Below, one piece after another: positions 41,098 to 50,261 of a DNA stretch of 64,000 nucleotides; positions within the stretch are counted from its first letter, which is position 1; the number at the start of each line of letters is the position of its first letter. The notes under the pieces are model-generated. The model was given only the letters and a program-made list of their open reading frames with translations. It ran no database searches and was not told where the DNA came from. The DNA is from JADGGM01 sp025449955 (lineage in GTDB: Bacteria; Gemmatimonadota; Gemmatimonadetes; Gemmatimonadales; Gemmatimonadaceae): contig DATBNO010000029.1 of NCBI GenBank assembly GCA_036554285.1, forward strand, positions 68,665-132,664, read 5' to 3'. Made by a program: the position numbers and the translations under genes.

Positions 41098-43932
41098 GTG
41101 ATGATCCTCTCCCGCGCCGCCTTGGCCTTCGCTGTCTTCGTTCAGTCGGCTCCCGGCAACGCGGGGTCGCCGACACAGATCGTTGCGTTGGCGACACGGG
41201 CGGTGGACCAGGACAGCGCCGTCCAGGTGCGCGAGATGTGGGCGAGCCGGCTGCGAGCGAACCCGAACGATCACGAAGCGCTGCTTGGCCTCCAGATACT
41301 TGCCGAACGGCAGTTCGATTTCCCAACAGCGACGACGTACTACGGCCGTTTGACCGCGCCCGGTACGGTGTCCGACAACTACACGGCGTATGGCGCCGTG
41401 GAACACGGAAAGACGCTGTTCAGCCGCGGCCTGCTCATCCAAGCGGAATCGACTTTCGTGCGGGGCATCGCGTACGCGCGAGCGGCCCGCGAGCCGCTCG
41501 CCGAATTCGACGCGACGCTCGGCGCGGCGATGGCGCGGGGACGTACGTTAGGCGCGGGCGTGGAGCTGCGGATGTTGGACAGCCTTGGACGCGCCATCCC
41601 GAAAGATCCGGCGCTCGACGCGTCGTGGCGATGCGAGCGGGCGGCGCTGGGGTCGCGCATCGGCGAGCGGACCGCGGCGCCGCTCGCCACGCAGGGCATT
41701 GCGTTAGCCCATCGGGCCGGCGACGCCCGGCTCGAAGCGCGATGCACGTGGACGCTGGCGCAAGACTACGTCCGTCAGGGCGACATGGGCACGGTTGCCG
41801 TGCTGCTCACGCGCAGCGAGACCATTCTGGAACGGGTGCACGAGCACGCGGGATTGTCGGCGATGCTCCAGTGGCACGGTTACATGGAAGTCTCGATCGC
41901 GAACTACGGTCGTGCGCAGCAGTTGCTGCAACGCGCCGTGCACGAGGCCGAGATTTCCGGAGAATTGTCGTCGTTGGCGTGGTCGCTGGTGAACCTGAGT
42001 CAGATCTCGCTGTCGATGAACGACCTGGCGTCGGCGGAGCGGCGCGCGGCGCGGGCCGAGTCGACGTTCCGGGCGACTGGAGATGAGTGGGGCTTGGCGA
42101 CGGCGATCGGACTTCGGGGGCAGGTGGCGGTGGACATCGGCGACACCGCGGCGGCGCGGCGGCAGTATACGGTGGCGCTCGGCCTCGCGGTCCGGGACCG
42201 GCTTGCGTTAGGCATCGGCGGGGCGCACCTCGCGCTCGCCGACTTGGCGGTGCGGGCAGGCGACTGGCCTGGTGCGCGGCGTGAGCTGGCGGCGGAAAAG
42301 GCAGCATTCCAGCGCGGCGGCGCGACGGGCTGGGCGGAAGGGCAGGATTTCTACTATGGCATACTGGCCGTGCGGCAGGGCGACTTGCGCGAGGCGCAGC
42401 GCCGCTTCGCCGGCGACATGGCCACGCTCGACAGCACCCAGCACGTGCGCCGCTACCTGTCGCAGGCGATGCTCGCCGAAGTGCTCCTGCGCCAGGGCGA
42501 CACGCTCGCCGCCGAGCGACGGTTAGGCGAAGCGAGCACGCAGCTGGACGCGTGGCGGCAAACCCTCGGCGATCAGCAGTTCAAGCAGCTCGCGTTCCAG
42601 GTGCGCGACGTGTTCGGCGGACGGCCGCCGGCGATCGCGATGGTCATCGCCGGGATCGCGCGCTCGGGGCGCGTGGAGCAGGCGTTCGCGCTGGCCGAGC
42701 GGCGGCGCGCGCGCGACCTGCGCGACCGCCTGTCGCGCGCCGCCGGCCTTCGCGTCGCGAGCGAGATCGAGAATGCGAACGCCGCCTCCGCACTGCCGGT
42801 CACCGTGTCCGACGTGCAACACGCCATCCCCGACGACCGCACGGCGTTGGTGGAGTACGTCGCGGGACGCTCCGGGCAGCCGACCACGGTGTTCGTGATC
42901 ACGCGGCACACCGTGCGCGCCAGGATCCTCGCGCCGCTCGATTCGGTGCGCGACCTGGCGGCGCGCTTCGAGGCGTTGATCGAGAGCGGCGGCAACGTGC
43001 GCGCGCTCGCCCAACAGTTAGGCAAGACGCTGCTCCAGCCGGCGCTCGCCGATCTGCCGCCGGGCATCGCCAATCTGGTCGTGGTGCCCGACGACGCCGT
43101 GTGGTTGGTGCCGTTCCAGGCGCTGGTGCTCGGCGATGGCAAGTGGGCGATCGAGCGGTATGCGATCACCACGGTGCCGGCGGCCGCCGTGTCGGTGATG
43201 CTGTGGCAGCGGCCGGCCCGGTCGGGGCCGGCGCGGATGCTGGCCTTCGGCGATCCTCGATTCGCGGGCGAGGATGATGCCGGCGCGGGACCGATCGCGC
43301 TGCGGGCCGCCACGCCTAACGAGCCGCTCCCACGATTGCCCGCGACGGCGCGCGAGGTGCGCGCGGTGGCGCGATTCGCCACCGATGCCGTGATCCGGCT
43401 GCGCGACGACGCGAGTGCGGCGTTCCTGGAGCGGGCACCGCTCACGTCGTATCGCGTCATCCATTTTGCGACGCACGCGGTGACCGACGACAACGGCATC
43501 GCGCACGCCGGTCTCGCGCTGGCGCCTGGAGACGGTAGCGATGGTTTCGTGAGCGACGGCGATCTCGCGGCGCTGCAACTCGATGCCGACCTCGTGGTGC
43601 TGTCGGCGTGCCACACCGCGGGCGGCGCTGTGTTAGGCGGCGAGGGCGTGCGCGGCCTCACCGCACCGCTCCTTCAAGCGGGGGCGCGTGCGGTGCTCGC
43701 CACCGAATGGCCGGTGGACGACGCGCGCACCGTGCCGCTGATCGTCGCGTTCTACACCGCGCTCGCCGACGGACGCACCACCGCGGACGCGCTCCGCGAG
43801 GCCGCCCTCGGCGCGATGCGCGATGGCGCGCCGCCGCGCGAGTGGGCCGCGTTCCGGCTCGTCGGCGATCCCACCGTTCGCGTTCCGCTCCGCCAGTCGC
43901 GCGGACTCTTCGGGTGGCCTTGGTGGCGATAG
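41098..43932 (+). CDS. TPR-repeat protein with C-terminal CHAT caspase-like protease domain
   Basis: 944 residues. A short signal-like start (MILSRAALAFAVFVQSAPGNA) is followed by ~500 residues of TPR-type helical repeats (ALLGLQILAERQFDFPTATTYYGRL..., SLAWSLVNLSQISLSMNDLASAERRAARAESTF, QAMLAEVLLRQGDTLAAERRL). From ~600 a CHAT domain carries the His of YRVIHFATHAVTDD and the Cys of LVVLSACHTAGGAVLGGEGVRGL. These form the caspase/separase-like dyad, so a protease is expected. The next gene, a Ser/Thr kinase, begins inside its 3' end. CHAT proteins often act in stress or defence proteolysis; the substrate is unknown. GTG 41098 or ATG 41101 starts it. Confidence 0.88.
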   Translation: MMILSRAALAFAVFVQSAPGNAGSPTQIVALATRAVDQDSAVQVREMWASRLRANPNDHEALLGLQILAERQFDFPTATTYYGRLTAPGTVSDNYTAYGAVEHGKTLFSRGLLIQAESTFVRGIAYARAAREPLAEFDATLGAAMARGRTLGAGVELRMLDSLGRAIPKDPALDASWRCERAALGSRIGERTAAPLATQGIALAHRAGDARLEARCTWTLAQDYVRQGDMGTVAVLLTRSETILERVHEHAGLSAMLQWHGYMEVSIANYGRAQQLLQRAVHEAEISGELSSLAWSLVNLSQISLSMNDLASAERRAARAESTFRATGDEWGLATAIGLRGQVAVDIGDTAAARRQYTVALGLAVRDRLALGIGGAHLALADLAVRAGDWPGARRELAAEKAAFQRGGATGWAEGQDFYYGILAVRQGDLREAQRRFAGDMATLDSTQHVRRYLSQAMLAEVLLRQGDTLAAERRLGEASTQLDAWRQTLGDQQFKQLAFQVRDVFGGRPPAIAMVIAGIARSGRVEQAFALAERRRARDLRDRLSRAAGLRVASEIENANAASALPVTVSDVQHAIPDDRTALVEYVAGRSGQPTTVFVITRHTVRARILAPLDSVRDLAARFEALIESGGNVRALAQQLGKTLLQPALADLPPGIANLVVVPDDAVWLVPFQALVLGDGKWAIERYAITTVPAAAVSVMLWQRPARSGPARMLAFGDPRFAGEDDAGAGPIALRAATPNEPLPRLPATAREVRAVARFATDAVIRLRDDASAAFLERAPLTSYRVIHFATHAVTDDNGIAHAGLALAPGDGSDGFVSDGDLAALQLDADLVVLSACHTAGGAVLGGEGVRGLTAPLLQAGARAVLATEWPVDDARTVPLIVAFYTALADGRTTADALREAALGAMRDGAPPREWAAFRLVGDPTVRVPLRQSRGLFGWPWWR

Positions 43933-45650
43933 TCTCGGGCCCGGATCCCGCCGCGGCCGAGATCGCCGGGCTCGCCGCCGCGCTGGCCGGCGACTACGTG
44001 ATCGAATCGGAGATCGGTCGCGGCGGGATGGGCGTCGTGTACCGCGCACGCGACGTCAAGCTCGATCGGCTCGTGGCGGTGAAGGTGCTGCCGCCGCATC
44101 TCGCGGGGGTGGCCGATGTGCGCGAGCGCTTCCTGCGCGAGGCGCGCACGGCGGCGCGACTCACGCATCCGAACATCGTCCCGATCCATCGGGCCGATGA
44201 GTTAGGCGGACACGTCTTTTTCGTGATGGGGCTGGTGGAGGGCCAATCCCTCGCCGAGCACATTCGGGCGCGCGGACCGTTAGGCCCGGCCGAGGTGGTG
44301 CCGCTGCTCGCCGATGTCGCGCGAGCGCTGGGATACGCCCACGCGCACGGCGTGATCCACCGCGACATCAAACCGGAAAACGTGCTCATCGACGCCGCAT
44401 CGGGACGCGCGATGGTCACCGACTTCGGCATCGCGCGATTGGCCGAGGCGCCGCCGCTCACCGCGACGGGCCAGATATTGGGCACGGTGCATTTCATGAG
44501 CCCGGAGCAAGTGTCCGGCGACGCGCTCGATGGGCGGAGCGACTTGTATTCGTTAGGCGTGGTGGGGTACCTGGCGTTGTCCGGCCGGTTCCCGTTCGAC
44601 GGCGCCACGGCATCGGCGGTGCTCGTCGCGCACGTCACGAAGTTCGCGCCGCCATTGCGTACGGTCGCGCCGGCCATTCCCGAGTCGATCGCGACGATCA
44701 TCGATCGCTGCATCCAGCGCGATCCCGCGGCGCGATTCGCCGACGGCGACACGCTCGCGCGCGCGCTCGACGACGCGCGCACCAGCGCGCCGGCGGCGCC
44801 GCCGGTCCTGTCGGAGCGACAGGCGATGGCGGTGTGGCAGCGCGCCGCCGAGCTGCAAGCGCTCACCAGCGCCGCGCCGGCGGTGAAGCTGCTGGAGACG
44901 GCGGAAGCCGCGCGTGCGTCCACGCACGGGTACCGCATGGAGCACGTTCGCGAGGCGGCGATCGAAGCGGGCATCTCGGCGCCATACATCCAGCGAGCGG
45001 TGGAGGAACTGGGCCTCGCCGCGCCGGCGGCCGCGGCCGGCGCTCCGGCCTCCGGCCTAACGCAACCACCGGTGTCGCAGGTGGCACAGGTCGATGCCCC
45101 GACCACCGGCCCGTTTGTGCGCGCGCTCATCGGCGGGCCAGCGCGGATTCACCTCGAGGCCGTCGTGGACGCCGAGGTCTCCGAGGCGGATTTCGAGGTC
45201 CTCCTGCGATCCATTCGCCGAGCGATGGGCGACGCGGGTCACATGAGCATGTTCGCGCGCACCCTGTCCTGGAGTCCATCGGGAACCGACCGTAGACTCA
45301 ACGTCACCATCTCATCGCGCGCGGGCCGGACCACCGTCACCATTCAGGAGCGACTCGGCTCGCTCATCGGCGGGATATTCGGCGGCGTGGGCGGCGGGGT
45401 CGGCGGCGGCGGCTCAGGCGGTGTGGTGGCGATCGCGCAGAAGCTGTTCGGCAGCGGATCGATGGGCTTCGTGTTAGTCGGCTACCTGGCCGCCGTGTAC
45501 GGTCTCGCGCGCACGATTTATTCGGTCACCGCGCGCAAACGCGAGCGTCGGCACCGGGCCCTGCTGGATGAGCTCGTGGCGCACATCCGCGCGATGGCGC
45601 CGGCGCCGGGCATCGGGCCCGGCGATACGCCGCCGAAACTGCTCGGTTAG
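43914..45650 (+). CDS. Ser/Thr protein kinase with membrane-associated tail, coupled to the CHAT gene
   Basis: 578 residues. The kinase domain runs from about residue 20 (IGRGGMGVVYRA, VAVKVLPPH, HRDIKPEN, TDFGIAR, GTVHFMSPEQ). A tail then has a ~70-residue helical part (SERQAMAVWQRAAELQAL), a beta-rich segment (DAEVSEADFEVLLRSIRRAMGD... NVTISSRAGRTTVTIQERLG) and a Gly-rich hydrophobic stretch (LIGGIFGGVGGGVGGGG... MGFVLVGYLAAVYGLAR) that could enter the membrane. It overlaps the CHAT gene by about 19 bases; GTG 43914 or 43923 is the start. The pair suggests phospho-control of the caspase-like protein. The stop TAG is embedded in GTTAGGCG. Confidence 0.85.
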   Translation: MALVAIVSGPDPAAAEIAGLAAALAGDYVIESEIGRGGMGVVYRARDVKLDRLVAVKVLPPHLAGVADVRERFLREARTAARLTHPNIVPIHRADELGGHVFFVMGLVEGQSLAEHIRARGPLGPAEVVPLLADVARALGYAHAHGVIHRDIKPENVLIDAASGRAMVTDFGIARLAEAPPLTATGQILGTVHFMSPEQVSGDALDGRSDLYSLGVVGYLALSGRFPFDGATASAVLVAHVTKFAPPLRTVAPAIPESIATIIDRCIQRDPAARFADGDTLARALDDARTSAPAAPPVLSERQAMAVWQRAAELQALTSAAPAVKLLETAEAARASTHGYRMEHVREAAIEAGISAPYIQRAVEELGLAAPAAAAGAPASGLTQPPVSQVAQVDAPTTGPFVRALIGGPARIHLEAVVDAEVSEADFEVLLRSIRRAMGDAGHMSMFARTLSWSPSGTDRRLNVTISSRAGRTTVTIQERLGSLIGGIFGGVGGGVGGGGSGGVVAIAQKLFGSGSMGFVLVGYLAAVYGLARTIYSVTARKRERRHRALLDELVAHIRAMAPAPGIGPGDTPPKLLG

Positions 45651-45657
45651 GCGACGC

Positions 45658-46266
45658 TCAGCGCGGCACGAGCGGCGTGATCGCCGATCGCACCTCGGAT
45701 CCATCGGAGAGGCGCGCGCGCACCCACCACTGATCGCCGGACGCCGGCGTCGAGCGGACCGACGCCGGCACCGCGAACGCCGTGTCGATCGTGGTGTCCG
45801 CGGCCAGCACCGCGCCCTGCGCATCCAGCACCTCGACGACGTACGACGCGGCGCGCGGCACGGCGTGCCACTGCAGCACCACAGCGTTAGGCGCAGACGT
45901 GATGAGCGCCACACCATGGGTGTCGCCCGCACCGCGCAACACGTTCGCCGGCGTGGACGTCGATCGAATCGCAATGGTGCCGCCGGCGACGGCCACGAGC
46001 ACCGACGCCGCGACGAGCCACGGCGTCGTGATCCGCGGGCGCCGCACGGCAGGCGCGGCCGCACGAAGCGCTCGCAGCAACTCGAGCTCGCGGCTGCACG
46101 ACAGACACGAGAGCGCGTGGTCGAGCGCGGCCAATCGCGTCTCCTCGCTGCCGGCACGCTCGACGAGCGCCTGCAGCGCCTCCGGCTCCGGACACGACGC
46201 ACCATGTGACGCGTCGCGCGCGGCCATCGCCTCCCGATACAGGTCCTGCAGCCGTCCGTCGTTCAT
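45658..46266 (-). CDS. Zinc-type anti-sigma factor
   Basis: 202 residues from ATG 46266, overlapping the sigma gene stop (ATGA). The N-terminal cytoplasmic half has the zinc anti-sigma motif HxxxCxxC (HALSCLSC, with CPEPEALQALVERA before it). One membrane helix follows (TPWLVAASVLVAVAGGTIAI), then a ~110-residue extracytoplasmic fibronectin-like part (ALITSAPNAVVLQWHAVPRAASYVVEVLDAQG). It would bind the adjacent ECF factor and release it on an envelope or redox signal. It converges with the kinase gene 7 bases away. Confidence 0.85.
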   Translation of the reverse strand: MNDGRLQDLYREAMAARDASHGASCPEPEALQALVERAGSEETRLAALDHALSCLSCSRELELLRALRAAAPAVRRPRITTPWLVAASVLVAVAGGTIAIRSTSTPANVLRGAGDTHGVALITSAPNAVVLQWHAVPRAASYVVEVLDAQGAVLAADTTIDTAFAVPASVRSTPASGDQWWVRARLSDGSEVRSAITPLVPR

Positions 46267-46859
46267 GCGACTGCCTCCGGTCCGATTCCCTGCTCCGTTA
46301 GGCGCTCGCGCAAGTCCGCGAGCCCGCGATACAGCAGATTCCGCGTCTTGGCCTCCGACCACCCCAGCAGCCCTGCGATTTCCTCGCGCGTGTAGCCGGC
46401 GAGGTACATGCGGACCACCGGCCGCCGTGACGGAGTGATCGTGTCGATCGCGCGCGCCACTTGCTGCGCCAGCTCCGATGACTCGAGCGATTGCTCCGGC
46501 TGGCGGCGCGATGGTGCAGATGGTTCCTGCCCAACGTCTTCCAGCGCGTCCTCGCGCGGGCGGCGATGGCGTCGCAATACGTCGAGCGCCGCCGAAACCG
46601 CCGTCCGGTACAAGTATGACGAACCCACCGACGAAATTTGCTCACCCGCGACCGGCCCCGCCGGCACGGCGTCCAACGCTCGGTTAGAGCCCTCTCCTCG
46701 GGCACGCCAGAGACGGATGCGCACCTCCTGAAACACTTCGTCGACATCGCTCTCCGAAAGCCCGTGGCGGATGCCGATCCGGCGTACCATGGCCGAGAAG
46801 CGCATCAGCACCGCCTCGATGGCTGGTGAGATCTGGTCGGTGAGATGCGGGACGCCCAT
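46263..46859 (-). CDS. ECF sigma factor of the CHAT/kinase region
   Basis: 198 residues. Region 2 (MRFSAMVRRIGIRHGLSESDVDEVFQEVRIRLWRAR) and region 4 (IDTITPSRRPVVRMYLAGYTREEIAGLLGWSEAKTRNLLYRGLADLRERL) are clear. A ~40-residue Pro/Gln/Ser-rich linker between them is longer than usual. It is co-transcribed with a zinc anti-sigma factor that it overlaps. The pair converges on the CHAT-kinase pair, so a functional link is possible but only by position. Confidence 0.9.
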   Translation of the reverse strand: MGVPHLTDQISPAIEAVLMRFSAMVRRIGIRHGLSESDVDEVFQEVRIRLWRARGEGSNRALDAVPAGPVAGEQISSVGSSYLYRTAVSAALDVLRRHRRPREDALEDVGQEPSAPSRRQPEQSLESSELAQQVARAIDTITPSRRPVVRMYLAGYTREEIAGLLGWSEAKTRNLLYRGLADLRERLTEQGIGPEAVA

Positions 46860-47083
46860 AGCGCGAAGCTAGCGAGCCCGGCACGCGCCCGCAAAACACG
46901 CGTTGGCAGCGGGCCCTGAGGGATTCAAAAGTGCCGCGGCCCGCGGCTGACGCGTCCGCCAAATGGGCAGCGCTGCACGGCTCCCGATAGCAGCCGCCTG
47001 TCGCCCGCGCGGGCCTGGTCGAGGTGCCCATCGCCGGGCGTAAATGGTATCTTCAGGTGCTGGCAGACACTCACAAGGGACTC

Positions 47084-49192
47084 ATGGCTACTCAGACACG
47101 TGCCGAGCGCCGCACGGGCGCGACGCTCAACCGCGACCAGCTGTTGGCCGCGTATCGGACCATGTATCTGTCGCGCAAGCTGGACGACAAGGAAATCCAG
47201 CTCAAAGGACAGAACAAGATCTTCTTTCAGATCTCGGGAGCCGGGCATGAAGCGGTCCTGACCGCTGCCGGCATGGCCCTGCGTGGCAGGCACGATTGGT
47301 TTTTCCCGTACTATCGCGACCGTGCCCTATGTCTCCAGTTAGGAGTGACGCCGGCCGAGATGCTCTACGAGGCGGTCGGCGCCGCCCGCGACCCCAGCTC
47401 CGGCGGTCGGCAGATGCCGAGCCACTGGGGCAGCAAGCGGCTCAACATCGTGTCGTCATCGTCGCCCACGGGCACGCAGTTTCTGCACTCCACGGGCTGC
47501 GCCGAGGCATCGCTCCGCGCGTCGCTGCTCTCGATCACCGACGGGTTCGAGTCCGATGAGGTGACGTACGTCTCGGCGGGCGACGGCACCACGAGCGAGG
47601 GCGAATTCTGGGAGTCGCTCAACACCGCCTGCAACCTGGGTCTACCCGTCGTTTATCTGATCGAAGACAACGGATACGCGATCTCGGTGCCCGTCGAAGT
47701 GAACACGGCCGGCGGCAGCATCTCGAAGCTGCTCGCGTCGATGCCGGGCCTGCTCATCCAGGAAGTGGACGGCTGCGATTTCGTGGCGAGCCATGGCGCA
47801 ATGACCAAGGCCGTCGCGTACGCGCGCGCGCGGCGTGGACCGGCGCTCGTGCATGCGCACGTGATCCGGCCCTACTCGCACTCCCTGTCCGACCAGGAGA
47901 CGATGTACCGGCCGCCCGAGGAGCGCGACGTGGACGCGGCGCGCGATCCGTTAGTCACCTTCCCCAAATGGCTGGTCGCCGAAGGGCACGCAACGGAAAA
48001 GGATCTCGACGCGCTCCGCGCCGAGGTCGACGCCGAGATTCTCGCGGCGACCGACGATGCGCTCGCCCAACCGCAGCCCGGGGCCGACACGGTGATGTAC
48101 GCCGTGTACTCGCCCGACGTGGATCCTACGAGCGAGCAGTTCGACACCGAGGATGATCCCAAGTTTTCGGGCGAGCCGACTACGATGGTGGACCTGCTCA
48201 ATGCGTGCATGAAGGATGAGATGCATCGCGATGGAAGGATCCTCGTATTCGGCGAGGACGTGGCCGACGTGTCGCGCTCGCAATACCTGGGCAAGGTCAA
48301 AGGCAAGGGCGGCGTGTTCAAGGTGACGTGGGGTCTGCAGAAAGAGTTCGGCGGCGACCGCGTCTACAACACTCCGTTAGCCGAGGCGAACATCGCCGGC
48401 CGCGCGGTAGGGCTCGCCGTGCGCGGATTCAAGCCGGTGGTCGAGATCCAGTTCTTCGACTACATCTGGCCGGCGTACATGCAGATTCGCAACGAGCTGG
48501 CCACGATGCGCTGGCGGTCGAACAACGAGTTCAGCTCGCCTGCCGTGGTTCGCGTGACGTACGGCGGCTACATCCGCGGTGCGATCTATCACTCGCAAAC
48601 GGGCGCGTCGCTGTTCACGCATTGTCCGGGATTGCGCGTGGTGTGTCCGGCCACGGCGCTGGACGCGAACGGTCTCTTGCGCACGGCGATCCGCTGCGAC
48701 GACCCGGTGATTTTCCTCGAGCACAAACATCTCTACCGCCAGACGTACAACAAGGGCCGCAATCCCGGGCCTAACTTCATGATTCCGTTCGGGAAGGCGA
48801 AGATCGTGCGCGAGGGCGCGGGCATTACACTGGTGACGTACGGCGCGACCGTGCAGCGCGCGGTCGTGGCCGCCAATCAGGTGGCTGACGACGGGATCGA
48901 CGTCGAGGTGATCGACCTGCGCACGCTGTCGCCGTGGGATCGCGACGCAGTGATGACGTCGGTGAAGAAGACGTCGCGCGTGATCGTGGCGTACGAGGAT
49001 TCGCTCTCGTGGGGGTACGGCGCGGAGATCGCGGCGGCGATCGCCGATGAATGCTTCGCGTGGCTCGATGCGCCGGTGAAGCGTGTGGCGTCGACCGACA
49101 CGTTCGTCGGATACGCGCCGTCGCTCGAGGATGCGATCTTGCCGCAGGCGGACGATTTCGTTCGCGCCTATCGGGAGCTGGCGGCGTTCTAG
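47084..49192 (+). CDS. 2-oxoacid dehydrogenase E1, alpha and beta subunits fused (branched-chain type)
   Basis: 702 residues. The N-terminal half is E1-alpha, with the thiamine diphosphate motif GDGTTSEGEFWESLNTACNLGLPVVYLIEDN and the phosphorylation-loop-like HSLSDQETMY. The C-terminal half is E1-beta (FGEDVADVSRSQYLGKVKGKGGVFKVTWGLQKEFG..., FFDYIWPAYMQIRNELATMRWRSNNEF). Separate genes are usual; a fused form occurs in several phyla. With E2 and E3 it decarboxylates branched-chain 2-oxoacids or pyruvate to acyl-CoA, feeding branched fatty-acid synthesis. E2 and E3 genes are not in the window. ATG 47084 has AAGGGA just before it; ATG further upstream are weaker. A strong terminator follows. 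Confidence 0.92.
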   Translation: MATQTRAERRTGATLNRDQLLAAYRTMYLSRKLDDKEIQLKGQNKIFFQISGAGHEAVLTAAGMALRGRHDWFFPYYRDRALCLQLGVTPAEMLYEAVGAARDPSSGGRQMPSHWGSKRLNIVSSSSPTGTQFLHSTGCAEASLRASLLSITDGFESDEVTYVSAGDGTTSEGEFWESLNTACNLGLPVVYLIEDNGYAISVPVEVNTAGGSISKLLASMPGLLIQEVDGCDFVASHGAMTKAVAYARARRGPALVHAHVIRPYSHSLSDQETMYRPPEERDVDAARDPLVTFPKWLVAEGHATEKDLDALRAEVDAEILAATDDALAQPQPGADTVMYAVYSPDVDPTSEQFDTEDDPKFSGEPTTMVDLLNACMKDEMHRDGRILVFGEDVADVSRSQYLGKVKGKGGVFKVTWGLQKEFGGDRVYNTPLAEANIAGRAVGLAVRGFKPVVEIQFFDYIWPAYMQIRNELATMRWRSNNEFSSPAVVRVTYGGYIRGAIYHSQTGASLFTHCPGLRVVCPATALDANGLLRTAIRCDDPVIFLEHKHLYRQTYNKGRNPGPNFMIPFGKAKIVREGAGITLVTYGATVQRAVVAANQVADDGIDVEVIDLRTLSPWDRDAVMTSVKKTSRVIVAYEDSLSWGYGAEIAAAIADECFAWLDAPVKRVASTDTFVGYAPSLEDAILPQADDFVRAYRELAAF

Positions 49193-49228
49193 GCGGCCGC
49201 GGCAACGCGTCGCGATCGTTAGGCACGT

Positions 49229-49263
49229 CGGGGTCCGCGCAGCGGCGCGGGCCCCGTTTTTTT
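49229..49263 (+). terminator. Strong rho-independent terminator of the E1 gene
   Basis: 12-bp stem CGGGGTCCGCGC / GCGCGGGCCCCG (one G-U pair), loop AGCG, then seven T at 49257-49263. It also separates the E1 gene from the convergent small gene that ends at 49268. Confidence 0.95.
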
Positions 49264-49267
49264 ATCG

Positions 49268-49522
49268 TTAGGCGGGTACCCGGGCGAGCTGGCGGACCTG
49301 TTGGCGCAACTCGTCCAGCTCCTTTCTGAGTGCCGCCGTCTCCTCGAGCTGTCTGAGCCGCTTCGCGAGCGCGGGCAGCGAGGGCGGTCCGCCGGACCCC
49401 GGATCGTTCCCGCCGCCGCTGTCGCCGTCGCCGAAGACCGCTTTCTCGAGGCGCTTCGTGCGCGCGTTCAGTTCGTGCACGGTAGCAATCACCGTGGTGA
49501 GCAGGTCGTCATGCTTTTCCAT
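49268..49522 (-). CDS. Small coiled-coil protein, function unknown
   Basis: 84 residues (MEKHDDLLTTVIATVHELNARTKRLEKAVFG... LPALAKRLRQLEETAALRKELDELRQQVRQL). A short linker of Gly/Ser/Asp/Pro joins two heptad-rich helices, so it probably dimerises. ATG 49522 is inside the end of the gene before it (14-base overlap), suggesting coupled translation. No known family recognised. Confidence 0.5.
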   Translation of the reverse strand: MEKHDDLLTTVIATVHELNARTKRLEKAVFGDGDSGGGNDPGSGGPPSLPALAKRLRQLEETAALRKELDELRQQVRQLARVPA

Positions 49523-49775
49523 GGAGGTCACCGAGGATCGAGAACAAGAATGACACCGCCAGCGCGAGGAACGTGAGCATGTTCGAGGTGTCACGCCGCT
49601 TGATTTTCGCCGACAACGCCTTCGCTTCCGCCTGGCTGACCGCGTTACCCGCGTTCTGGAAGCGGAGCTGATCCCTTTTCGTGCGCGCTTCGTTGCCCCA
49701 GATGTCGAACCAGGTCTTGGCGACGAGAACCAGAAAGCCCAACGAGTCGGCGATGAGGTCGGCGTGTTTGAACAC
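49509..49775 (-). CDS. Small single-helix membrane protein, function unknown
   Basis: 88 residues, GTG start at 49775 with AGGAG 9 bases before it. An amphipathic start (MFKHADLIADSLGFLVLVAKTWFDIWG), a basic middle (KALSAKIKRRDTSN) and a C-terminal membrane helix (MLTFLALAVSFLFSILG). It overlaps the coiled-coil gene, so the two may form a membrane-anchored complex. I cannot name a family. Confidence 0.55.
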   Translation of the reverse strand: MFKHADLIADSLGFLVLVAKTWFDIWGNEARTKRDQLRFQNAGNAVSQAEAKALSAKIKRRDTSNMLTFLALAVSFLFSILGDLHGKA

Positions 49776-49877
49776 GGATCGGCGCTCCTGGCGGCACGGT
49801 CGAGGTCATACGACGGGGCCACATAATTCCGCCGACCACTTGTTTGCGCAAGCCGCTCGCGGTCCATGCGACGAGCC

Positions 49878-50261
49878 TCAGGGTCGTTTCGGCGACCGCG
49901 TGGATCGCGGACCCATGCGTTCGGCGACGCGGGTCTCGACCAACTTTCGCACCAGCGCAGCCGGAAGTGGTTGCGTCGGGGGAAAGCGCACCGATCCCTT
50001 GGTCGTATCGTAGCGCGAGAGCTCGAGTGCATGCACGGCGAGCGGATGCGCGCCTACGTGCAGCGCGCAGTGGTGCTTGGCCGCGGCGAACGAGACGAGC
50101 ATGCGGCCACCCAGGCGATACGCCGGCATGTCGTAGCTGATGCACTCTTCGGCGCCGGGAGCTGCGGCGCGGATGATCGCACGCAGCGCCGCGAGGGCCG
50201 CGCGCTGCTCCGCCGTCGCGCGCGCGAGGTACTCGTCGACGGTTGTCGGTGTGTTCGTCAT
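49878..50261 (-). CDS. DUF1801 (YdhG-like) protein
   Basis: 127 residues. The pattern TVDEYLARATAEQRAALAALRAIIRAAAPGAEECISYDMPAYRLGGRMLVSFAAAKHHCALHVG is typical of the DUF1801/YdhG family, sometimes called iron-chaperone-like. The role is not established. ATG 50261 is preceded by a purine-rich site. It is divergent from the exported peptidase gene. Confidence 0.85.
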   Translation of the reverse strand: MTNTPTTVDEYLARATAEQRAALAALRAIIRAAAPGAEECISYDMPAYRLGGRMLVSFAAAKHHCALHVGAHPLAVHALELSRYDTTKGSVRFPPTQPLPAALVRKLVETRVAERMGPRSTRSPKRP

